A stretch of 64,000 nt of DNA from Miscanthus floridulus. Taxonomy: Eukaryota > Streptophyta > Magnoliopsida > Poales > Poaceae. The stretch spans positions 31,107,720 to 31,171,719 of the forward strand of contig NC_089593.1 in assembly GCF_019320115.1 (NCBI RefSeq), written 5' to 3'. Every line of letters starts with the position of its first letter. The stretch's first letter is position 1. A program made the position numbers and the translations under genes. Of the stretch, positions 45,512-58,700 are shown one piece after another. The notes beneath the pieces were generated by a model. That model ran no database searches. It was not told the DNA's origin and saw nothing but the letters and a program-made list of their open reading frames with translations.

Positions 45512-48500
45512 TGTCACAGAACCGACCAATTTATAAGAGCACAAGTACAAAAACAATCGCCGAAACGATCAAATTCTCGAACTTGAGCCCATATAAACCC
45601 GGTAGTCAACCGAAATCTCGAAGGATTTCAAACCAACTTGCATACAACCAAGATCACAGTAATTCAACATAACATATCGTACGTTACAACATTTCACAGA
45701 TGTTCGCAAATAGATTACATCATCACAGAGTCATTGTTATTACAAAACAAGTCTTGTAAAACATGCGGAAGCAAATAGTTTAACTCACACACTGAGTTCA
45801 AATACACATACTGGTTCGCTGATCACAGACCGCAAAAGCATTCAGATAAGAGAGAGGAGATCATGCCCATGATCTAGTCCTCATCACCCGCCGGGTGGAG
45901 ACAATACTTGCAGAATCCCTGATATAGGAGGTCATCTGCAACAAGAGGGAATAAACCCTGAGTACGGGAATGTACTCAGCTAGACTTACCCGTCGAAAAC
46001 CAAACAAATGACACCAAGGATTATGCATAGCTTAATGTAGTGGAGCTGGCTGACCCTTTCTTTTTGCAGAAAAGCATAAGTAATAATGATCAACTCTTAA
46101 CCTGAACTAGCAGTGACTTTTTAGCCATTAACCTGTCATCTATATTAGCACCTGTACTAAGCAATCATTTTATTAGGGTGCAAACATTAATAACCATATC
46201 AGGTATTCATTGAGACAACCTTATCAGCATCCATTTAACCATATCGTTAAATTAATTGAATCTACGTTGCCGCTGCTCAGTCAAGTTCTCACTATCCGGG
46301 AGAGACGGCGATTCGAATCGATTCCTATCCAGCTGGAGGGGTATTCCTAAACACAAACCCTGCTTCCCCCGTCAGGGTCGCAAACAAGTCACCTTTGGTA
46401 CGATTCAGGAGTCGCGAGTCCAAACAGATCGACATTCTCAGAGAACCACTCTGCCAAGGTTGTTCGGGACTCTAACCCGCCTTGGACTTATGCCAATGGC
46501 TCTCCGCACATCCTTACTACCTCCAGAATGTCGCCACCGCTCGCGTCCTCGGCCTGAGTCGAGCTACTAGGCTTCGCGGTTGGAACGACTTATCCGGCCA
46601 GCTAAGTGTTAGGCTGCGTTCAACATGACATGAGGACGTATAGCGTATCGGTCCTTAAACGACTCAGACGGAGTAACTATGTTCAAACCTACACAAGACC
46701 CCGCCCGGTCTTAATTCATTATTCACATGGTTCTTTTCCACGATAGCAAATATAGCCAACCATGATCCACCTCATCCTAAAGCTCGCAGGTGACAGGAAA
46801 TCACCTGACTTCTACCGCACTAAGCATGGCTAAGCATTTAACCCGTTCCTGAACTTAAATAGGATTCCAGTGCGATATCTGGACAAGGAAGGATATATAA
46901 TGCAGCAATTGGTTCCAACCAATTCCTATACTTAATGCATCATCAACAATAAAAGATACTCAATGTATTTGTAAAAACATGGGAGGCTTAATATGCTCCG
47001 GGGCTTGCCTTTCAGGAACGAGGAAGGCTGGTGGTCAGGGCACTCGGGCAGTTCCTCCGCGGCGACTGCTTCGTCGGCTTCCTGCACCTCGGGTTCCTCC
47101 TCCTGGTTGGCTCCCTCGAACTCCAGCAACGTCACTCCCTCCGGCACACCTATTGCATGAATGCGCAAGATAAATATCATGGATGCACATGAACGCATGT
47201 CAGGGATGCTCGGGGAATGCACACGTTCGCGGTAGTTTGCATATTCCAACTTAAGCCCTATTCAAATCACTTTACTTACCAAGTTTATACAACCTAATGT
47301 ATAATTGCTCATCTTCAGTTAATGACCTAGCACCTGCACCTAAGCATATTCTCAAGTTAGGCTAGCCCCTAAACAATCAACGAGAACATTGCAACCACAT
47401 ACACTCAAGCAATTGTATTTCAGCAAAATGATACTATGTAGCGGTGCAGTAAACTAGCTATAACTGGAGATTTATAAATCCAATTGATATGCAACAAGAC
47501 AATCTGGAAAGCTTATAAAATTGTCTACAAAACATTTTCAGACCTCAAAGCATGATTCAAATCTTTACCAGGTCAAATTCATCAATCAACAGAAGTCTAT
47601 CCTCACAAGGCAGAGAATCAGCAAAAACTGCAACCTAACTTTAAACAGTTGTAGTTTCTAAACTACTGGGCCAATTGCCCTCAAATTTTGACAGGAGCCA
47701 GCTACCTAATTTATCTACAACTCTTGTATTCAACTCATTCACAGAAACCCAAAATATCATGGGGAACCTTTCAAAGTCCCCAGATCTGTCCAGAGGGACA
47801 TAATGCAAACAAATAATTAGCAACTTATGATGTAAACATATAATTAGACAAAACCAACTTTACTATCTCATCACACATATCATAAGAACACCAGAAAGTA
47901 GAGTGTTCATCACCAAAACATTTCTTTTAAACATTTCTTAATTTATTTAATTAATTAGGGGAAATAGTAAACATATATGAAACCTGCCCCATTAATTCTA
48001 CAAAAATTACAGTAGACACTACATGCTCTAAGTAGACTACCATAAAAATTTCACACCATTTTAGTAAGTACAACAACCTACACAAAAATGGTAAGGCAGA
48101 ATGGCTTAAAATGGCATAATTAGGAAACCCTAATGAAAAGTGTCAAGCAACAGATTTCATATTTTTCCTAGCATCCTTAGGGTACTAGGATACTACCTAC
48201 CAAGTTTCATGGCCATTGGATTCATAGATTAATTACTAAAATTTACACAAGAATCATCCAATGATAAAAGGAAAATCTATAACTCAAAAACTACACATGC
48301 AATGACTCTTAAATTTTAACCAGAGCTCCTAATATACAAGACTAGCTTACCCACAAAATTTCATAATTTTTGGATCACATAAACTCAAGATATGATTTAA
48401 ACAAGTTTGCATGCACTCAAAAACACTTTTTAAGTTCCTATTTAATTCATCCAAAATTTCTACAAAATGTGCTCAAGATATATTTTTCTTAAATACTAGA

Positions 48501-50246
48501 CCTAACTGTGAGTCTAACAAAATTGGAAGTACTCAATTTGGATCTACCAATTGGGAGTTACAAAAATCACAAATCAGCATTCAAAACTGAAAATTTGAAC
48601 TAGCCCTAAGACAGCACAGTCACTGACGTGTGGGACCCGGCTGTCAGCCGACCCCACTGGTCAGTGAGACGAAATAGGGGACACGGCTCGCTCATCGGGA
48701 ATCCGGCGGAGCTCGCCGACGGCGGCGTCTCCGGCGACGATGACGGCACCAACGCGACCGCATCGACCTCCCGAACCCATCAAGCTACATGGATGGACCT
48801 ATTGCCGGTGATCAAGACGACGGCGACAACCATGGTGGCGCGGGGGTTCGGCTCGACGGCGTGACGCCGGAGCCGGCCATGATAGCCCAATCAACCAACA
48901 CGTCGAGCTCCTACATGCTACTACGAAGCTAGCGCACAAGTTTACACGGCGAAAGGCCGACGGAAGTGCCCCGGCCACGATGACAGGGCACGGCGGCGAC
49001 ACTCCGGTGAACTGCGCGCGGCGTTGGGACCTTACCAAGCGCACCAGGCTAGCCAGAGAGAGCTCGGTGATGCAATGGGAGTGCTAAGGAGCTGTTGTGG
49101 TGGCGATAGGGTGGCAAGGCGCGAGCTCGTGCCGTCAATGGCGACGGCAGAGCCGCTGCTGCTGCTGCGGTGCTTCGGCGAGCGGAGGAAGCAAAGGAAG
49201 CAAGAAGGAAATGTGGCGCTGGTGGGGGCTCATGGACACGCTGCGGCTTCAAGTGGAGAACGCCATCAGCGGGTTCAGGCCATCCACGGCGCGTGGCCTG
49301 GGCGGTCAGTCGGCCGCCGACGCGCGGCGTACACGCGGCCGTTGTTCTCTGAAACCGGTCGCCACTGTAGCACGTCTGAAACGCCGATTCAGTTATCCAA
49401 TGGCGACTGACAGGCGAAGTTCGACGATGATTAGCTTCTAATCCGTTGGTTATCAGCGAAATCAGTCAAGATACAAATTGTAGCCCTAAGTACCAGCTAC
49501 ACTTTATGTTAAATGACCAAGACCTAATTCCCAATGGATCATGAGTTGCATCAAGCCAAAGTTGGCCTGATCAAACTGGAATTGTATTAAGGACTTAGAA
49601 AAGTTTTCAAATGTTGAATCCACCTTCAAAACTGACTTGTGGGCCATTTTTGAGCATGCTCTGCACATTTTCATGAGTTGGCCATAAAACAAATTTTGTT
49701 CCTTAATAAATTTGCTACAACTTTGTTTTAGGTTGCTCAGACATGCAAACATCCTAAGCCATACTTTTTAAATAGTCAAACAAAAGGGTTCAGGGGTCAA
49801 ATTTGGTCAAACCATGACTTGGAAACCTAATTAGTCAAAATGATCAACATGAACATTGTTCCTAATGACATTCTAGGTGTAACTAAGTTACTTAGGATGA
49901 TTATTAACCACACCACACATTGGTCAAACAAGAATCAAGCATCACATGTATTGAAACAATGAAAAACACAAGAAATGTTGCAAATGTTTCATAGTCATGT
50001 TTCACATGTTTCATGATCTTGTTGCATAGTATTAACTAATCTTGTTTCACTAAGTGAGTGGCACATGTTGCACTCAAGTGTTGCACACTTTACATTTCAT
50101 AAAAGAGGCAACACACATGAAATATACAACATGTTGCAATGTTTTGAAATCATGTTTCATGTAATATAAGTTCACGAATGGATGCATGATGCTCATGTTC
50201 ATGAAATGCAGTGCAAATGTGGAAGCTAAACACCTAGGGTGTTACA
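45512..50246 (-). repeat. 3' LTR of the gypsy element
   Basis: Left-hand LTR copy. It contains the same open frames as the other LTR, including a 105-codon acidic frame at 47249-46932 and GC-rich frames at about 48628-49441. Their presence in both LTRs reflects recent duplication by reverse transcription and is not evidence for a protein. Confidence 0.95.
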
Positions 50247-53200
50247 GCCCTCCCCCCTTATAAAAATCTCGTCCCGAGATTTGAAAAGCGTACCATTGTT
50301 GATAGAATTCCTTATAACCATCCCTCAAATAGTCTTCCCTTTCCCACGTTGCATCGCGTTCACTACCCTGATTGCTCCACATGACTTTATAGAACTTGAC
50401 TACCCGACTCCGAGTCACTCGCTCACGAGTGTCAATCACTCGAACCGGCTTTTCTTCAAAGGTCAAATCCGATTTTAACTCGATATCCCCCAATGGAACT
50501 CTCTCTTCAGGGACGCGAAGACATTTCTTCAATTGGGATACATGAAAGACATTGAAGATAGCACTCATCTCAGGAGGTAATTGATCTTGTACGCCACTTT
50601 ACCACTTTGTCCAATGATTTCAAACGGACCAACATATCTCGGCGCAAGCTTTCGCTTCACACCAAAGCGTTGGACACTTTTCATAGGTGAGACTTTCAGA
50701 TAAACGAAGTCTCCAACCTCAAATTCAATAGGTTTTCTACGTCGATCAGCATAACTTTTCTGCCTAGCTTGAGCTGCGGCCATGTGGGTTTGGATAGTAC
50801 GGACTTGTTCTTCGGCTTCTTAAACAAAATCAATTCCATAATATCTCCTTTCACCGGCTTCTACCCAGTTCAACGGGGTTCTACACTTCTGGCCATACAA
50901 AGCTTCAAATGGTGCCATCTTTATGCTCTCTTGATAACTATTATTGTACGAGAATTCAGCTAGGGGCAACCATTTTTCCCATGAGCCCTTAGCTGAGATG
51001 ACACAAGCTCTCAGCATATCTTCTAAGATTTGATTCACCCGTTTAGTTTGCCCATTGGTTTGCGGATGATAGGCAGAACTTCTTACGAGCTTAGTCCCTA
51101 ATAATCCATGTAAGTGCTCCCAAAAGCGAGCAGTGAACTGTGGTCCTCTATCCGAGACAATAGTACGAGGGATCCCATGAAGTCGGACTATCTGGTTGAA
51201 GTACAACTCCGCGTAGTCGGTTGGACGAAAGTCTATGCGGACAGGAATAAAGTGTGCCGACTTGGTCAGTCGGTCCACAATTACCCAAATTGAGTTAAAA
51301 TTCCTCTGAGTGGTAGGGAGTCCAACTATAAAATCCATACTTATCTCTTCCCATTTCCAACCTGGAATAGAGAGTGGCTGAAGTAATCCAGCTTTCATGT
51401 GTACCGCCTTGACCCGACAACAAGTGTCACACCTAGCCACATAAGCGGCTATCTCTTTCTTCATTTTGGTCCACCAAAATCGAGGCTTTAAATCCTGATA
51501 CATTTTACTACTACCAGGATGAATAGACAGCTTAGAGGAATGAGCTTCGGATATGATTTGGTTTCTGAGCTCTCTATCCTTCGGAACTACCAACCTATCC
51601 TTGAACCATAACACGCCTTCCTCATCGACTCGAAATTGTTTGGTTTCTTGCTCTTTCATCTTGCGCTTGATGTGAAACACACCTGCATCTGTCTTCTGTA
51701 GCTCGATAATTCGACTCTGTAGAGTACAACTGACAGTGATGTTGTGCAGGACTGCAGGATGAAGGAGCTTTGACAAATGGACATCACTCTCAATCAACGA
51801 GTGGCAATGAGACTTTCTGCTTAAGGCATCCGCGACAACGTTTGCCTTGCCAGGGTGATAGTGCACTTGAAGGTTATAATCCTTGATCAACTCGAGCCAT
51901 CTTCTCTGACGCATATTTAACTCTGGTTGAGTGAAGATGTACTTGAGACTTTTATGATCAGTGTAGATGTTGCACACATTGCCAAGCAGATAATGTCTCC
52001 AGGCCTTCAAAGCATGAACAACTGCAGCGAGTTCCAAGTCATGCGTTGGATAATTCACTTCATGCTTCCGAAGTTGGCGAGAGGTATAAGCGATGACTCT
52101 ACCCTCTTGCATAAGAACACCTCCTAACCCAATACCTGATGCATCACAGAACACATCAAAAGGTTTCTCGATATCCGGTTGCGCCAAAACCGGAGCCGAT
52201 GTTAGAAGAGTTCGCAGGGTATGGAAAGCCGCATCACACTCAGGAGTCCAGACAAACTTCATGTCTTTTTGCAGCAATCGAGTCATAGGCTTGGCTATTT
52301 TAGAGAAATCTAGGATGAAGCGACGATAATAGCCAGCCAACCCCAGAAAACTCCGAACCTCGTGCACCGAGATGGGAGCCTTCCAGTTCAATACTTCTTG
52401 CACCTTGGTGGGATCAACCATAATTCCACCATCGGACAACACGTGTCCAAGAAAAGGTACCTCACGAAGCCAAAATTCACATTTGCTGAACTTTGCATAC
52501 AGCTGGTGTTCTTGCAATCTAGTAAGAACCACCCGCAAATGTTCAATATGATCTTCTTCATTCTCAGAATAGACCAGGATATCATCTATGAATACCACCA
52601 CAAATTTGTCCAACTCAGGCATAAACACCGAATTCATCAGATACGAAAAATGTGCGGGGGCATTGGTCAATCCAAAAGACATAACAAGGTATTCATACAG
52701 ACCATATCTTGTAGAGAATGCAGTTTTTGGGACATCCTCAGGCCGAATTTTGATTTGATGATACCCAGATCTCAAATCAATCTTGGAAAAGACTTTTGCT
52801 TTAGATAACTGATCAAACAAGATATCTATGCGTGGCAGAGGGTACTTATTCTTAATTGTAACTGCATTCAAGGGTCTATAATCTACACACATGCGTAGAG
52901 ACTGATCCTTCTTCTTCACAAAGATGGCTGGGCACCCCCACGGAGATGAACTAGGGCGGATAAGGCCTTTCTGTAGCAGTTCATTCAACTGGGTCTTGAG
53001 TTCAGCTAGTTCATTGGGAGGCATTCTATATGGTCTTCTAGATATGGGAGCTGTACCAGGAAGCAACTCTATCTTGAATTCTACTTCTCGATCCGGGGGC
53101 AATCCAGGCAAATCATCGGGAAAAACATCCGGAAAGTCACACACGACAGGGATATCTGCCAGAGACTTTGCGTGCACCGCATTGGTCATGCAAGAAAGAT

Positions 53201-54638
53201 TAATGTCCCTGGGTAACTGTACTAGAAAACCCTCCTGATTGCTAGGATCTCTGAGCATAACTACCCTAGTCGATGTATCGATAAGCACTCCATGACGGCT
53301 CATCCAGTTCATTCCCAATATCACGTCGATACCTAGCCCCGGTAAAATTACCAGATCAACCTGATAACTTCGCCCCTCTATCATAAATTGTACATCCCCA
53401 ACTACCAGCTTGGTTGGAATAATACCACTAGCAGCCCTTATACAATAACCCTCACCCTCAATAGTATATGTTTTCTGCATAAACTTGGATGCAAATGATG
53501 GACTAATGAAGGAATGCGAAGCACCTGAATCAAATAGTACAACTGCGGGGTGTTGGTCAATCAGAAACTTACCGGCAGTCACTACCTCACCTGAAGGAAT
53601 CTCAGTAATATTAGTGTGGTTCACTTGTCCTTGACGGCCACCCTGGTAATTATTCTTCTTAGGGTAAGGGCATTCCCTTGCCCAGTGGCCTGTCTTGTTG
53701 CAGTTCCAGCACGGCATGTTGCTTGGTGGAGCCCTGGAACTGCCCTGACTGGTAGTGCCCTTGGGAAGAGCAACTATAAATGCCTTGCGAAACCCAGTCT
53801 TGACGGGATTCTTCTTCTACGGTGGGCGAAACTTGGCGGCTGACGCTGGAGGACAGAATGGAGCCCTTTGTGCGACGGGAGCCTTAGATTGTGAGGCACC
53901 CGCCTCATAGGCCCTCTTACGACTTTTTGAAGCAGCGTACACAGCATTGTTGTTCTCTTGCGATAAAGCATCACTCACAAACTCATTAAAATGAGCGCAC
54001 TTGCAATTTCCCATGGTCTTCATCAGTTTGGGGCTAAGTCCCCGCTTGAAGCTAGCAATCTTCTTAGCCTCGGTGTCCACAAACTCGGTGGCATACCTTG
54101 CAAGGTTGTTGAAAGCTTGCAGGTATTCGTTCAGGCTCTTGTTTCCCTGAGTCAGCTTCATGAACTCTGTATGTTTGATCGCCATAAGACCAGGAGGAAT
54201 GTAATTGCCCCTGAAAGCAGACTTGAACTGATCCCATGTGATTTGGGCATTAGCAGGCATAGTGGACCGATGATGACTCCACCAAATGCCAGCAGGCCCA
54301 TGAAGTTGGTGCGATGCGTACTCAGTTTTTAGCACCTCAGTCAAGCGGAGCAGACGGAACTTCTGCTCGAGAGTATTCAACCACTCATCAGCTTGTAGAG
54401 GCTCCTCAGCCTCCTTGAAGATTGGGGGTTTCATGTCAAGGAAATCCTTGAAATCACTGTACTGATTTGGATCCGGTCCTTGGCGTGGACCACGGCCATC
54501 ACGATTCGCAATCGTACGAAGGGCCTCGGCCATAGTGCGCTGTCCTTCCGCAAGCATTGCTATTAGTTCCGTTGGTGTGGGTGGTGGTGGCGGAAGATCA
54601 TCATCATCACTCGCACCGGTGGAACGAGTACGAGGCAT
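50242..54638 (-). pseudogene. gag-pol: gag-pol polyprotein of the gypsy element (broken)
   Basis: Start MPRTRSTGASDDDD (ATG 54638). The gag core has DEWLNTLEQKFRLLRLTE and WDQFKSAFRGNYIPPG; after the stop at 53817-53819 the frame continues to a CCHC knuckle ([15 protein letters not shown], about 53711-53667). From Met 53717: protease DSG at residues 63-65; reverse transcriptase with FIDD at 376-379; RNase H Asp525, Glu562, Asp587, Asp630; integrase zinc finger His726/His733/Cys763/Cys766; integrase core Asp795 and Asp856, with Lys892 (codon 51044-51042) where the third acidic residue is expected. A TAA at 50820-50822 and a one-base shift near 50570 precede a C terminus with FEVGDFVYLKVSP, FNVFHVSQLKKC and a chromodomain-like WEREDYLRDGY. 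So: two nonsense codons, one frameshift and a lost integrase catalytic residue. The copy cannot mobilise itself. Confidence 0.95.
50247..50259 (-). other. Polypurine tract
   Basis: Minus strand AAGGGGGGAGGGC directly upstream of the 3' LTR; it primes plus-strand DNA synthesis. Confidence 0.85.
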
Positions 54639-55749
54639 CTGCACAATGCGCAACCAGTAATTATTGATGATGTCAGCACATTGGAGAGGAACAATACAAT
54701 CATGCCAAACTGTATTTACTGATGAGAATGAAAACTTCATACAATAAATAGAGGCAATAATTCATTCTCCAATCACCACATCATCAAGTAGGTTACTAGC
54801 GCCATACACAGTGCATTCCAACAGGACAAGTTTTAAATTTCACCAACGTTACGCATCCCGAAGGGAGCGAATTAAAGTACATTACCAGTATGACTGCAAA
54901 AGCTTAACTCGTGAGACTTGCTAACGAACTACTCGTCGAAGTGATTACTGTCCACATTGGAGACACCTTGGACTTCTTCTGGGTATTCCTCTCCTTCAAA
55001 CTTCTTGCCGAGAGATTTCTCTTTAAACTTGGGATAAGCAATTATAAGGGAGGGAGCAATGCAATATGAATGTCATGAGTGAATATGATGCATGCTCGTT
55101 CCGTACGTCCTCACAAACCTAAGAAATTTTAAGCTTTAGCGGACTATACGGTGGCATATATACGTTCTCTCAATTAGCGGTAACTAGTCGACCTACACGG
55201 TGCGTTGTTAGCGTACCTACAGAAAAACTTCATTGCAGCCCAACCCAACAAGATATAATGCTAATTACCCAAGTAATACTAAGATACTCTCCATATATAC
55301 ATCCCCCGATATATATACTTCGGTATCCAAACTACCCGAGAAATGTACCCACAATTAAGTACTTTCATATATACATGTATGCAACATGTAAATACTCCAG
55401 TAACCACAACTAACTCTCCCCTAGACCGACGGTTGGACGGTCATGCTCTCGCAACTCACACTTACCTTAGCGTAGAGGCAATTGATCCATACATTACCAT
55501 TCAAACGAATGGCATCCATGCAATATCACGCCGCATGGACGACGAAATAGAAACAATCAATTCCCCCAGTTAGTAATTATATATAAGCCACCTAGAAGTC
55601 CTTAAGTGGGCTATAAGGGATGTGATCACCAGTATACCATAAAAATTTTGATTTTTGAACACTTATATATAGCTATAAGTTTGAAAACCATTTTAACAAC
55701 AAAAGCTTTTGTTTTAAATAGCCGTAAGACATGTTTAATGTTGAATCTA
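54639..55749 (-). other. Leader between 5' LTR and gag
   Basis: About 1.1 kb without a clear long frame, expected to hold the packaging signal. Short open frames here are not supported as genes. Confidence 0.7.
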
Positions 55750-55761
55750 GCTCTGATGCCA
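55750..55761 (-). other. Primer-binding site, initiator-Met tRNA
   Basis: Minus strand TGGCATCAGAGC, two bases inside the 5' LTR end, matching the plant initiator-Met PBS TGGTATCAGAGC at 11 of 12 positions. Confidence 0.92.
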
Positions 55762-55763
55762 GC

Positions 55764-58700
55764 TGTCACAGAACCGACCAATTTATAAGAGCACAAGTAC
55801 AAAAACAATCGCCGAAACGATCAAATTCTCGAACTTGAGCCCATATAAACCCGGTAGTCAACCGAAATCTCGAAGGATTTCAAACCAACTTGCATACAAC
55901 CAAGATCACAGTAATTCAACATAACATATCGTACGTTACAACATTTCACAGATGTTCGCAAATAGATTACATCATCACAGAGTCATTGTTATTACAAAAC
56001 AAGTCTTGTAAAACATGCGGAAGCAAATAGTTTAACTCACACACTGAGTTCAAATACACATACTGGTTCGCTGATCACAGACCGCAAAAGCATTCAGATA
56101 AGAGAGAGGAGATCATGCCCATGATCTAGTCCTCATCACCCGCCGGGTGGAGACAATACTTGTAGAATCCCTGATATAGGAGGTCATCTGCAACAAGAGG
56201 GAATAAACCCTGAGTACGGGAATGTACTCAGCTAGACTTACCCGTCGAAAACCAAACAAATGACACCAAGGATTATGCATAGCTTAATGTAGTGGAGCTG
56301 GCTGACCCTTTCTTTTTGCAGAAAAGCATAAGTAATAATGATCAACTCTTAACCTGAACTAGCAGTGACTTTTTAGCCATTAACCTGTCATCTATATTAG
56401 CACCTGTACTAAGCAATCATTTTATTAGGGTGCAAACATTAATAACCATATCAGGTATTCATTGAGGCAACCTTATCATCATCCATTTAACCATATCGTT
56501 AAATTAATTGAATCTACGTTGCCGCTGCTCAGTCAAGTTCTCACTATCCGGGAGAGACGGCGATTCGAATCGATTCCTATCCAGCTGGAGGGGTATTCCT
56601 AAACACAAACCCTGCTTCCCCCGTCAGGGTCGCAAACAAGTCACCTTTGGTACGATTCAGGAGTCGCGAGTCCGAACAGATCGACATTCTCAGAGAACCA
56701 CTCTGCCAAGGTTGTTCAGGACTCTAACCCGCCTTGGACTTATGCCAATGGCTCTCCGCATATCCTTACTACCTCCAGAATGTCGCCACCGCTCGCGTCC
56801 TCGGCCTGAGTCGAGCTACTAGGCTTCGCGGTCGGAACGACTTATCCGGCCAGCTAAGTGTTAGGCTGCGTTCAACATGACATGAGGACGTACAGCGTAT
56901 CGGTCCTTAAACGACTCAGACGGAGTCACTATGTTCAAACCTACACAAGACCCCGCCCGGTCTTAATTCATTATTCACATGGTTCTTTTCCATGATAGCA
57001 AATATAGCCAACCGTGATCCACCTCATCCTAAAGCTCGCAGGTGATAGGAAATCACCTGACTTCTACCGCACTAAGCATGGCTAAGCATTTAACCCGTTC
57101 CTGAACTTAAATAGGATTCCAGTGCGATATCTGGACAAGGAAGGATATATAATGCAGCAATTGGTTCCAACCAATTCCTATACTTAATGCATCATCAACA
57201 ATAAAAGATACTCAATGTATTTGTAAAAACATGGGAGGCTTAATATGCTCCGGGGCTTGCCTTTCAGGAACGAGGAAGGCTGGTGGTCAGGGCACTCGGG
57301 CAGTTCCTCCGCGGCGACTGCTTCGTCGGCTTCCTGCACCTCGGGTTCCTCCTCCTGGTTGGCTCCCTCGAACTCCAGCAACGTCACTCCCTCCGGCACA
57401 CCTATTGCATGAATGCGCAAGATAAATATCATGGATGCACATGAACGCATGTCAGGGATGCTCGGGGAATGCACATGTTCGCGGTAGTTTGCATTTTCCA
57501 ACTTAAGCCCTATTCAAATCACTTTACTTACCAAGTTTATACAACCTAATGTATAATTGCTCATCTTCAGTTAATGACCTAGCACCTGCACCTAAGCATA
57601 TTCTCAAGTTAGGCTAGCCCCTAAACAATCAACGAGAACATTGCAACCACATACACTCAAGCAATTGTATTTCAGCAAAATGAATACTATGTAGCGGTGC
57701 AGTAAACTAGCTATAACTGGAGATTTATAAATCCAATTGATATGCAACAAGACAATCTGGAAAGCTTATAAAATTGTCTACAAAACATTTTCAGACCTCA
57801 AAGCATGATTCAAACCTTTACCAGGTCGAATTCATCAATCAACAGAAGTCTATCCTCACAAGGCAGAGAATCAGCAAAAACTGCAACCTAACTTTAAACA
57901 GCTATAGTTTCTAAACTACTGGGCCAATTGCCCTCAAATTTTGACAGGAGCCAGCTACCTAATTTATCTACAACTCTTGTATTCAACTCATTCACAGAAA
58001 CCCAAAATATCATGGGGAACCTTTCAAAGTCCCCAGATCTGTCCAGAGGGACATAATGCAAACAAATAATTAGCAACTTATGATGTAAACATATAATTAG
58101 ACAAAACCAACTTTACTATCTCATCACACATATCATAAGAACACCAGAAAGTAGAGTGTTCATCACCAAAACATTTCTTTTAAACATTTCTTAATTTATT
58201 TAATTAATTAGGGGAAATAGTAAACATATATGAAACCTGCCCCATTAATTCTACAAAAATTACAGTAGACACTACATGCTCTAAGTAGACTACCATAAAA
58301 ATTTCACACCATTTTAGTAAGTACAACAACCTACACAAAAATGGTAAGGCAGAATGGCTTAAAATGGCATAATTAGGAAACCCTAATGAAAAGTGTCAAG
58401 CAACAGATTTCATATTTTTCCTAGCATCCTTAGGGTACTAGGATACTACCTACCAAGTTTCATGGCCATTGGATTCATAGATTAATTACTAAAATTTACA
58501 CAAGAATCATCCAATGATAAAAGGAAAATCTATAACTCAAAAACTACACATGCAATGACTCTTAAATTTTAACCAGAGCTCCTAATATACAAGACTAGCT
58601 TACCCACAAAATTTCATAATTTTTGGATCACATAAACTCAAGATATGATTTAAACAAGTTTGCATGCACTCAAAAACACTTTTTAAGTTCCTATTTAATT

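Noticed and set aside
46932..47249. 105-codon acidic frame in the gypsy LTR, repeated at 57184-57501
   Set aside because: Presence in both LTRs only reflects copying during reverse transcription; no domain or start context supports a protein.
48628..49441. Frames in the GC-rich part of the LTR, repeated at 58881-59694
   Set aside because: Same reason; overlapping frames on both strands in GC-rich LTR sequence.
51927..53238. Plus-strand frames opposite pol
   Set aside because: Antisense shadows of the gypsy pol frame, which has clear protease, RT, RNase H and integrase motifs.
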